Below are positions 1 through 4,706 of a stretch of DNA of 5,790 bases, piece by piece. The DNA comes from Desulfovibrio sp. (lineage in GTDB: Bacteria > Desulfobacterota > Desulfovibrionia > Desulfovibrionales > Desulfovibrionaceae), in NCBI GenBank assembly GCA_028708195.1, contig JAQVZK010000161.1, forward strand, positions 1 to 5,790. The letters are read 5' to 3'. The notes under the pieces were generated by a model that saw only the letters and a program-made list of their open reading frames with translations, had not been told where the DNA came from and ran no database searches. The translations under genes were made by a program, and so were the position numbers. Numbering within the stretch: the first letter of the stretch is position 1; each line of letters starts with the position of its first letter.

Positions 1-596
1 TCGAACAATTACGCAAGCAGCGCTCCTTTACCAGAGCCCGCCGCTCACGTCAGGGCATCCCCCTGGCGGCACTTGTGGGCTACACCAACGCGGGCAAGTC
101 CACACTGCTCAATACGCTCACCCGCTCCGAAGTGCTGGCGGAAAACAAGCTTTTTGCCACACTTGACCCCACCACGCGGCGGCTGCGCTTTCCTGCCGAA
201 AAAGAGCTTATTCTGGCAGACACCGTGGGCTTTATCCGCAACCTGCCCAAAGAACTCATGGACGCCTTTCGCGCCACCCTTGAAGAGCTTGAAGCCGCCG
301 AATTGCTCCTGCACGTGGCCGATGCCTCGCATCCCGACCTCTTACAGCAGATCAGCGCCGTTGAAACCATATTGGCCGAAATGGAGCTTGACCGCGTACC
401 GCGCCTGCTCATTCTCAACAAATGGGACCAGTTGGCAGCACCCGCACGGGCAGAACTGGCTGATACTTTTCCCTACGCCCTGCCCATTACCGCCAAAACA
501 GGTGAAGGATGCAAGGCGCTGCTGGAAGAACTTGAAATGCGCCTGCTGCACGGTGCCACCAATATTGTGGAAGAAATTCCCTACAGCCTTAACTGA
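1..596 (+). CDS. hflX: GTPase HflX, C-terminal part (5' end outside the window)
   Basis: HflX is a translation-factor-related GTPase that binds the 50S subunit and splits or rescues stalled ribosomes. The frame is open from the left edge (first full codon at position 3), so only the last 197 residues are visible; full-length members usually exceed 400, so the N-terminal HflX domain lies off-window. In visible numbering, a basic linker (FTRARRSRQ, 9-17) precedes the G domain: G1/P-loop GYTNAGKST (26-34), the HflX-typical switch LFATLDPTTRR (50-60, G2), G3 DTVGF (73-77), G4 NKWD (139-142) and G5-like TAKTGEG (163-169). A short tail ends at TGA 594-596. The GYTNAGKST and FATLDPT signatures are specific to HflX among small GTPases. 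No truncation or frameshift is seen in the visible part. The gene has no same-strand neighbour until 2151, so it probably ends its transcription unit near the hairpin at 639-679. Confidence 0.96.
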   Translation, partial: EQLRKQRSFTRARRSRQGIPLAALVGYTNAGKSTLLNTLTRSEVLAENKLFATLDPTTRRLRFPAEKELILADTVGFIRNLPKELMDAFRATLEELEAAELLLHVADASHPDLLQQISAVETILAEMELDRVPRLLILNKWDQLAAPARAELADTFPYALPITAKTGEGCKALLEELEMRLLHGATNIVEEIPYSLN

Positions 597-638
597 GCAG
601 TACACACCCGCATAGACGGTTCTGAACTTTTTCATTTT

Positions 639-679
639 GTGGGGGAGGAACCCTTTTGAAAAAGGGGCTCCTCCCCCAC
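639..679. repeat. Long hairpin of dispersed-repeat type, 43 bases after hflX
   Basis: Arms 639-657 and 661-679 pair over 19 positions around a GAA loop, with one A/C mismatch and one G-U wobble. The arms begin GTGGGGGAGGA and end TCCTCCCCCAC. Neither side carries a proper T tract, so it is not a textbook Rho-independent terminator, though it would stop or protect hflX mRNA 3' ends. Two further C5 runs follow at 681-685 and 687-691. From memory, similar G-run/C-run hairpins recur between genes in Desulfovibrio genomes, so I infer a dispersed intergenic repeat. Confidence 0.75.
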
Positions 680-962
680 ACCCCCTCCCCCAAAACTTAT
701 ATCGTTGTTTCAGCGGATTATATTGCCATTCCTGCCCCGTAGCGACGAATTTTTTGCTTGCGGACACCCCTTTTTCCAATCAAAGCCCATGTGCGGATGC
801 CATGCGGTTGTCTTCCTCTGCTCGAAGCTCAACCTGTGGATGCTATTGCGCGGCGCGCAGGGCACAAACACCCCACGCACAAGCGACTGCAGCATTTCCC
901 CCGCGCTACGCGCACCTCAAGACTACCCAAGCAACAATAATCAGACACTTTTTGCTTTGAAG

Positions 963-999
963 TGATAACAAGAGCGCCCGAATGATAACAAGAACGCCC
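963..999. repeat. Tandem 20-base-period duplication
   Basis: The 17-mer at 963-979 (TGATAACAAGAGCGCCC) is repeated at 983-999 with one change (AAGAACGCCC for AAGAGCGCCC). The second copy contains the left arm of the hairpin at 990-1025. The first copy can pair with the same right arm because its only difference produces a G-T wobble, so the two copies are alternative partners for one arm. Confidence 0.8.
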
Positions 1000-1025
1000 A
1001 CATGTTTAACCATGCGGGCGTTCTT
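990..1025 (-). terminator. Hairpin terminator downstream of the lipoprotein gene
   Basis: A 15-position stem (990-1004 with 1011-1025) has one A/C mismatch and a six-base TTTAAC loop. On the minus strand it lies about 64 bases past the lipoprotein stop codon and is followed by the moderately T-rich TTCTTGTTATC. The near-symmetric structure could also stop plus-strand readthrough from hflX. Assignment to the minus-strand gene is by position and is an inference. Confidence 0.65.
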
Positions 1026-1088
1026 ACAATCCATATTTGCGCGTTAAAAACGCTCTTCACGCGCGATAACACTGCAAGACACACTCAC

Positions 1089-1796
1089 TTAAATTTTCGT
1101 CACACCCTGATTATCACCAGCCATGGTATCCTGCCCAGGAGCGGATTTTTCTGGTGCAGGCTGCGGCTTTGGTTCACCAGGCGCGGGCTGCGGCTTAGCT
1201 TTGCCAGGGGCAGCCGGTGCCGCAGGAGCGCTCTTTTCGGTAGCATACTGGCGGGCGGTACTTTCCATAACTGCCTGCCCCACTACCCGCCACTTGCCGT
1301 CAGCCTTGCGCAGGGCAAGCCAGCTCGTCATGCGGGCCGGGGTGGTTACCTGAGCCACGGCTGCGTCGGTGCCGATTTCAGTAACCTTTGCATTGTTCAG
1401 GCTTTCCGGCACCCAGGGGCAGTTGGGAGTTTCAGCCTGGCGGCACTGGGCCATCAATTCGCCCGTGCTGACGCCACGTGTGAAGTGACTGTGCACCCGT
1501 GCTTCCATATCCACAATGCTTCCCAAAAGTTCATCCATGCCACCGATGCCCAGGGAGCGGCCAAGGCTGTCCAAAAGCCCCAAGGGGGCTTCTTCTCTGG
1601 TCAGATTCTTTATGTCGTTGTTGGCAAAACTCTTGATGTCAATGCCAGCCACAAAGGCGGCGCTGTCATTTTTTTTCAGGGCCTCAGCCAAACCATTGAG
1701 CGCTTTTTGCGGCCCAGAAGACACGCAGGCTGCCACCAGGGCCGCCAGTATCAGCAGAAGTGAAAAATAGCCAAAAGAACGGCGAGACAATTTCAT
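1089..1796 (-). CDS. Predicted lipoprotein with Pro-rich tail, possibly DUF2939-like
   Basis: I do not recognise a named gene. The 235-residue product has a basic n-region, a hydrophobic stretch (about 11-21) and a lipobox VAAC with the lipidation cysteine at residue 24, so it should be a membrane-anchored periplasmic lipoprotein. The n-region reads SRRSF (4-8), close to the twin-arginine consensus S-R-R-x-F. The mature part (about 29-182) begins with an amphipathic helix followed by an AFVAGIDIKSF segment and ends with a WLALRKADGKWRVVG strand pair. This layout recalls DUF2939-type domains, but the match is only an impression. Cys118 and Cys126 could form a disulfide. Residues 183-221 are Ala/Pro/Lys/Gln-rich with a nine-residue repeat (KPQPAPGEP, KPQPAPEKS), likely a flexible spacer. 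The ATG is at 1796-1794; an AAGGGGA site (complement of 1801-1807) ends four bases before it. It is divergent from rfbF and appears monocistronic. Confidence 0.85.
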   Translation of the reverse strand: MKLSRRSFGYFSLLLILAALVAACVSSGPQKALNGLAEALKKNDSAAFVAGIDIKSFANNDIKNLTREEAPLGLLDSLGRSLGIGGMDELLGSIVDMEARVHSHFTRGVSTGELMAQCRQAETPNCPWVPESLNNAKVTEIGTDAAVAQVTTPARMTSWLALRKADGKWRVVGQAVMESTARQYATEKSAPAAPAAPGKAKPQPAPGEPKPQPAPEKSAPGQDTMAGDNQGVTKI

Positions 1797-1821
1797 ACAT
1801 TCCCCTTGGAAAGTCTATGGC

Positions 1822-1850
1822 ATTACAGCGTTAAGAACTCATATGCTTAA
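1822..1850 (-). promoter_or_regulatory. Candidate sigma-70 promoter for the lipoprotein gene
   Basis: On the minus strand, TTAAGC (complement of 1845-1850) is followed after 17 bases by TGTAAT (complement of 1822-1827). The -10 box matches TATAAT at five of six positions; the -35 box is weak. Transcription would start near 1815, leaving a leader of about 20 bases with the AAGGGGA site in it. Confidence 0.4.
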
Positions 1851-1852
1851 CG
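1829..1852. promoter_or_regulatory. Inverted repeat, candidate operator
   Basis: CGTTAAG (1829-1835) and CTTAACG (1846-1852) form a perfect 7-base inverted repeat with a 10-base spacer, 17 bases between half-site centres. It covers the -35 box and spacer of the candidate lipoprotein promoter, where a dimeric repressor could bind. Because T5 follows on the plus strand (1854-1858), it could instead be a weak AT-rich terminator, but no plus-strand gene lies upstream for it to serve. Confidence 0.45.
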
Positions 1853-1983
1853 TTTTTAATTTATCGCTTGATGCCTGACAGCCCTGGCAAACAGCGCTTA
1901 CCGCTTCTATGCGGACGCGATCACACGCAATTATCCTGAGCAGCTTCAAATAAAACTGCCTCAAGTACGCTCCAAACTGCGCC

Positions 1984-1992
1984 AGCGGTAGC
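1984..1992 (+). promoter_or_regulatory. ops-like element in the rfbF leader
   Basis: AGCGGTAGC matches the first nine bases of the enterobacterial ops element (GGCGGTAGC...) at eight positions, including the GCGGTAGC octamer whose ends can form the small hairpin read by RfaH. It lies about 160 bases before rfbF on the coding strand, upstream of a terminator-like structure, as in RfaH-controlled polysaccharide operons. The shorter CGGTAGC also occurs at 1238-1244 and 2967-2973, so chance is a real possibility. Confidence 0.25.
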
Positions 1993-2018
1993 TCAGGAGC
2001 GCCTCAGTCTTCTTATAG

Positions 2019-2044
2019 CCCTTTGCGTCTGTTAATGCAAAGGG
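2019..2044 (+). promoter_or_regulatory. Upstream hairpin of a tandem pair in the rfbF leader
   Basis: CCCTTTGC (2019-2026) pairs perfectly with GCAAAGGG (2037-2044) around a ten-base loop. One base separates it from the terminator hairpin at 2046-2064. Its 5' side (AGCCCT, 2017-2022) is also fully complementary to AGGGCT (2060-2065) in the terminator's 3' arm, so the two structures could be mutually exclusive. Confidence 0.5.
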
Positions 2045-2045
2045 G

Positions 2046-2071
2046 GCCTTGTACGCCACAGGGCTTTTTTT
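2046..2071 (+). terminator. Rho-independent terminator or attenuator before rfbF
   Basis: GCCTTGT (2046-2052) pairs with ACAGGGC (2058-2064), seven pairs with one G-U wobble and a five-base loop, followed directly by seven T residues (2065-2071). This is the only canonical Rho-independent terminator in the window. It reads on the plus strand 79 bases before the rfbF start although no plus-strand gene lies in the 1.4 kb before it, so it either attenuates the operon transcript or ends an unrecognised small RNA. Confidence 0.6.
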
Positions 2072-2137
2072 CCTCACGGCCTTCTGCTACACATTTGCCA
2101 CGCGCAGCGCACGGCATTGGGCCTGAGGTGCCGCGTC

Positions 2138-2143
2138 AGGAGG
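2138..2143 (+). promoter_or_regulatory. Ribosome binding site of rfbF
   Basis: AGGAGG lies seven bases before the ATG at 2151, a near-ideal Shine-Dalgarno that fixes the rfbF start. Confidence 0.9.
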
Positions 2144-2150
2144 CATTTAC

Positions 2151-2915
2151 ATGAAAGTCATTATTATGTGTGGCGGCAAGGGCACGCGCTTGCGCGAGGA
2201 AACCTCGGTCAAACCCAAGCCTATGGTCGAGATCGGTGGACGGCCCGTGCTGTGGCACATCATGTCCATTTATGCCCGCTTCGGCTTTAAGGACTTTGTG
2301 CTCCCCCTGGGCTACAAAGGCCAGGTCATAAAGCAGTATTTTCATGACTACAATATCCGCAACACGGATTTTACCGTGGATCTTAAAAACGGAGACATCA
2401 CCACCTACCCCAGCCACATCGAAGACTGGCGTGTCACGCTGTGCGATACGGGAGAGGACACCCTCAAGGGGGGGCGCCTCAAACGTGTGGCCAAGTACAT
2501 TGACACAGACAGTTTCATGGTCACCTATGGTGATGGCGTGGCTGATATCGACCTGAACAAGCTTATTGCGTTTCACAAGCAGTCTGGCAGCATCGGCACC
2601 TTTACGGGGGTGCGCATGCCCTCGCGTTTTGGTACAGTACGTACCGACGACCAGGGCAAGATTCTCTCCTGGGAGGAAAAGCCCGTACTGGACGAATACA
2701 TCAACTGCGGCTTCTTTGTCTTTAAACGCGAGTTTCTTGACTATCTTACTGAAGATGAAGGCTGCGATCTGGAAAAAGAACCTCTGCAAAGGCTTGCGGC
2801 TGAAGGACAGCTTTCAATGTATCCGCATCCCGGCCAGTGGCAGTGCATGGACACCTTGCGCGACTCCATAAAGCTCAACGAACTTTGGGATGCTGGACGC
2901 GCCTTCTGGGTTTAA
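2151..2915 (+). CDS. rfbF: Glucose-1-phosphate cytidylyltransferase
   Basis: The enzyme joins CTP and alpha-D-glucose-1-phosphate to give CDP-D-glucose and pyrophosphate, the first step toward CDP-linked deoxy sugars of surface polysaccharide; it is cytosolic. The 254-residue length matches the family (Salmonella RfbF is about 257). The N-terminal nucleotide-binding signature GGKGTRLREET (8-18) is followed by KPKPMVEIGGRPVLWHIM (21-38), nearly identical to Salmonella RfbF. Other diagnostic blocks are DTGEDTLKGGRLKRV (99-113), TYGDGVADID (125-134, with Asp128 the expected metal ligand), RFGTV (159-163), the EEKP loop (175-178), INCGFFVF (184-191; many relatives have Gly where Cys186 sits) and HPGQWQCMDTLRD (226-238). 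The start is fixed by AGGAGG seven bases upstream. It is the first gene of an operon with rfbG and a cupin-family gene. The 5' leader contains terminator-like hairpins that may regulate it. No defect is visible and I am very sure of the call. Confidence 0.96.
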   Translation: MKVIIMCGGKGTRLREETSVKPKPMVEIGGRPVLWHIMSIYARFGFKDFVLPLGYKGQVIKQYFHDYNIRNTDFTVDLKNGDITTYPSHIEDWRVTLCDTGEDTLKGGRLKRVAKYIDTDSFMVTYGDGVADIDLNKLIAFHKQSGSIGTFTGVRMPSRFGTVRTDDQGKILSWEEKPVLDEYINCGFFVFKREFLDYLTEDEGCDLEKEPLQRLAAEGQLSMYPHPGQWQCMDTLRDSIKLNELWDAGRAFWV

Positions 2916-2934
2916 ACCCGCACCCTGACGTTAC

Positions 2935-2986
2935 GCGCGGCAGAACGCAACGGTGCACCATCGCGCCGGTAGCCGTTTTGCCGCGC
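2935..2986 (+). other. Stable intercistronic hairpin between rfbF and rfbG
   Basis: Positions 2935-2947 (GCGCGGCAGAACG) pair with 2974-2986 (CGTTTTGCCGCGC) over 13 pairs with one G-U wobble. Inside, 2951-2956 pairs with 2963-2968 (six pairs, one wobble, loop ACCATC). The structure starts 19 bases after the rfbF stop and ends 14 bases before the rfbG Shine-Dalgarno. No T tract follows directly, so a processing or mRNA-stabilising role is more likely than termination. Confidence 0.6.
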
Positions 2987-3000
2987 TGCAACCTTTTCTG

Positions 3001-3006
3001 AAGGAG
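3001..3006 (+). promoter_or_regulatory. Ribosome binding site that fixes the rfbG start
   Basis: AAGGAG sits six bases before ATG 3013. The same frame is open upstream to a GTG at 2953, but that start lacks a Shine-Dalgarno and would put 20 unrelated residues before the conserved N-terminus, so ATG 3013 is preferred. Confidence 0.88.
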
Positions 3007-3012
3007 CAAACA

Positions 3013-4128
3013 ATGTTTGCCAACGCATATAAAGGACGCCGGGTCTTCGTGACCGGGCACACAGGCTTCAAAGGCTCCTGGCTGGCAGCATGGCTGAGCC
3101 AGATGGGCGCAGTTGTGGGCGGCTTTTCTGACGATGTGCCCACCGAACCCTCACACTACGGCGCAATGAACCTGGGCGCTCACCTTGAGGCCGACCTGCG
3201 TGGCGACATACGCGACCGCGATGCCCTTGTGCGCGCCGTGCGTCAGTTCCGTCCGGATGCGGTCTTTCACCTTGCTGCCCAGGCTCTGGTGCGCAAATCC
3301 TATGACGATCCTGCGCTCACGTTTGAATCCAACATGATGGGCACGCTCAACATGCTTGAGGCCGTGCGCGCCTGCCCCGACGTGGGCGCTGTGGTCATGA
3401 TTACTTCAGACAAATGCTACCGCAACGACGAATGGGTCTGGGGCTACCGCGAAACCGATCACCTCGGCGGGCACGACCCCTACTCCGCTTCCAAAAGCTG
3501 CGCCGAAATCATCGCGCATTCCTACTTTGAAAGTTTCTTCAAAGACGGCCCGGCCTGCGCCACTGTGCGCGCTGGCAACGTCATCGGCGGCGGCGACTGG
3601 GCCCTTGACCGCATCGTGCCTGACTGCGCCCGCGCCTGGGCCGCAAACCAGCCGGTGCAGATACGCAGCCCCTGGGCCACCCGCCCCTGGCAATTGGTGC
3701 TGGAACCCCTTTCGGGCTATTTGTGGCTGGGTGCGCGCCTTCTGTTGGGCCAGAACACCCCCTTTGACCTGCGTAGTCAGGCATACAACTTCGGCCCCGC
3801 GGCGGATGTCAACAACACCGTGGCAGAAGTGGTGGACGCGCTGGCCGTGCATTGGCCCGGATTCAACAGCGAGATGGACAAGGCCGGACAGGCTGGCATG
3901 AAGGAATGCACCCTGCTCAAGCTTTGTTGCGACAAGGCCCTGGCCCATCTGGGCTGGAAGGCCACCCTCAATTTTGAAGAAACCATCCGCTACACCGCAG
4001 AGTGGTACCATTGCTTCTATCAAGGTGAAGGCGGCAAAAAACCGCAGAACATGCTGGACTTCACGCTGGGCCAGATCGCTGCCTACGTGAACGCCGCCGA
4101 ACAGCGCGGGCAGGTGTGGGTAAAGTAA
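3013..4128 (+). CDS. rfbG: CDP-glucose 4,6-dehydratase
   Basis: RfbG is an extended short-chain dehydrogenase/reductase that uses bound NAD+ to convert CDP-D-glucose to CDP-4-dehydro-6-deoxy-D-glucose, using the RfbF product. From ATG 3013 the protein has 371 residues (Salmonella RfbG is about 359). The Rossmann motif GHTGFKG is at 15-21 in the family signature VTGHTGFKGSWL, FHLAAQALVR at 85-94, the active-site block ITSDKCY at 130-136 (Thr131, Asp133, Lys134) and the catalytic YSASK at 157-161 (Tyr157, Lys161). VRAGNVIGGGDWA (185-197) and RPWQLVLEPLSGY (224-236) are typical of RfbG rather than of dTDP-glucose or GDP-mannose dehydratases. It lies 97 bases after rfbF across a strong hairpin and overlaps the next start by one base (TAATG), which implies translational coupling. 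All catalytic residues are present. The C-terminal tail (about 340-371) is slightly longer than in Salmonella. Confidence 0.95.
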   Translation: MFANAYKGRRVFVTGHTGFKGSWLAAWLSQMGAVVGGFSDDVPTEPSHYGAMNLGAHLEADLRGDIRDRDALVRAVRQFRPDAVFHLAAQALVRKSYDDPALTFESNMMGTLNMLEAVRACPDVGAVVMITSDKCYRNDEWVWGYRETDHLGGHDPYSASKSCAEIIAHSYFESFFKDGPACATVRAGNVIGGGDWALDRIVPDCARAWAANQPVQIRSPWATRPWQLVLEPLSGYLWLGARLLLGQNTPFDLRSQAYNFGPAADVNNTVAEVVDALAVHWPGFNSEMDKAGQAGMKECTLLKLCCDKALAHLGWKATLNFEETIRYTAEWYHCFYQGEGGKKPQNMLDFTLGQIAAYVNAAEQRGQVWVK

Positions 4129-4637
4129 TGGCCGCCGCAAAAACTACCGTGCCAAATGTAGGCGATGTGGGTATTGAAGGCGCACTGCTGCAACCTCTGG
4201 CCGTAATCCCCACACCGGGGGGGCCCGTGATGCACATGTTGCGCCCCGATTCCCCCCTGCTGCCCGATTTTCGCCAGTGCTTCGGTGAAATATATTTTTC
4301 TGAAGTTCTGCCCGGTCACGTCAAGGCGTGGAAGCGTCACTGCCGTCAGGTGCAACATTTTGCCGTTCCCTCCGGGCTGCTGCGCATCGTGCTCTATGAC
4401 GACAGGGAAAATTCCCCCACGAGGGGAGTTTTGTGCGAACTGGCCCTTGGCAGGCCGGATAATTACGCCCTGCTGCGCATTCCCACAGGCGTGTGGTATG
4501 GCTTTGCGGCCATGGGCGACAGCCCGGCGCTGATCTGCAATTGCGCGGATATTCCCCACGACCCGACAGAGGGGGAGCGCCTGCCAGTGGATGATGGCTC
4601 TATTCCTTACACGTGGAGCGTGGGCGACGCGAGGTGA
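4128..4637 (+). CDS. RmlC-like cupin protein, putative CDP-sugar-modifying enzyme
   Basis: The 169-residue product belongs to the dTDP-4-dehydrorhamnose 3,5-epimerase-like cupin group often found beside rfbF and rfbG. Supporting blocks are GDVGIEG (12-18), FGEIYFSEV (52-60), HVKAWKRH (64-71), VLYDDRENSPTRG (88-100), the GVWYGF turn (121-126) and NCADIPHDP (138-146). It probably acts on the RfbG product as an epimerase, isomerase or relative. However, the RmlC catalytic His of the RGLH motif aligns with Lys69, the His of the GFAHGF turn with Tyr124, and the catalytic Tyr region with ICNC (136-139). Simple RmlC chemistry is therefore doubtful, and I give no symbol. The ATG at 4128 overlaps the rfbG stop by one base with only a weak AGGTG site, so translation is likely coupled; an in-frame GTG at 4116 is a less likely start. 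It is the last gene of the operon. Some tail features of full-length RmlC are missing, as the protein ends at IPYTWSVGDAR. Confidence 0.82.
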   Translation: MAAAKTTVPNVGDVGIEGALLQPLAVIPTPGGPVMHMLRPDSPLLPDFRQCFGEIYFSEVLPGHVKAWKRHCRQVQHFAVPSGLLRIVLYDDRENSPTRGVLCELALGRPDNYALLRIPTGVWYGFAAMGDSPALICNCADIPHDPTEGERLPVDDGSIPYTWSVGDAR

Positions 4638-4706
4638 AAAGTTTTCAAAAAGCCTCTCGACCACAAAGCATTCCAACACACAAAAATACTCTCTAATAAA
4701 CTTCAC
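4638..4706. other. Short convergent spacer, no clear terminator
   Basis: The sugar operon and the permease gene end toward each other across 69 bases. The spacer is A-rich on the plus strand. On the minus strand the T5 run at 4649-4653 follows only a weak, wobble-rich potential stem (about 4654-4671). I cannot assign a confident terminator to either gene. Confidence 0.55.

Larger units (their letters stand above)
597..1088. other. Intergenic region between hflX and the lipoprotein gene, no convincing gene
   Basis: About 490 bases separate the convergent ends of hflX (+) and the lipoprotein gene (-). The region holds the hairpin with C-runs (639-691), a 17-base unit duplicated with a 20-base period (963-999) and the hairpin terminator at 990-1025. 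There is also a short GCGTT/AACGC stem at 1041-1053. The stretch 692-960 has short open frames in both directions, but none has a ribosome binding site or a recognisable protein pattern. A TATAAT on the minus strand (complement of 717-722) lacks a good -35 partner. I see no tRNA or rRNA here. Confidence 0.7.
1797..2150. promoter_or_regulatory. Divergent regulatory region between the lipoprotein gene and rfbF
   Basis: This 354-base region contains no open frame of note. Its left end carries the lipoprotein ribosome binding site, a candidate minus-strand promoter and an inverted repeat. Its right half carries an ops-like octamer, two tandem hairpins with a T7 tract, and the rfbF ribosome binding site. 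I could not find a convincing sigma-70 or sigma-54 promoter for rfbF between 1860 and 1990; CTGACA at 1875-1880 and TAAAAC at 1951-1956 are isolated half-matches. Confidence 0.65.

Noticed and set aside
710..745. TATAAT on the minus strand (complement of 717-722) as promoter of a small RNA across the 639-679 hairpin
   Set aside because: No acceptable -35 box at 16-18 bases, and the putative transcript has no T-tract terminator.
705..965. Open frames of 60-107 codons on the plus strand in the hflX downstream region
   Set aside because: They overlap each other in different frames, have no ribosome binding site, have unusual composition and contain no recognisable protein motif.
1881..1900. Sigma-54-like TGGCA at 1884-1888
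   Set aside because: No TTGC-type -12 element occurs at the required spacing.
1983..2008. tRNA-like D-arm string GGTAGCTCAG
   Set aside because: No acceptor pairing, anticodon arm or T-arm sequence follows; the resemblance is limited to about ten bases.
2953..3012. GTG start giving rfbG a 20-residue N-terminal extension
   Set aside because: No Shine-Dalgarno; the segment falls inside the intercistronic hairpin, and ATG 3013 has AAGGAG six bases upstream and matches the family N-terminus.
3406..4140. 244-codon minus-strand open frame opposite rfbG
   Set aside because: Shadow frame of a clearly coding gene in a GC-rich genome, with no recognisable motif of its own.
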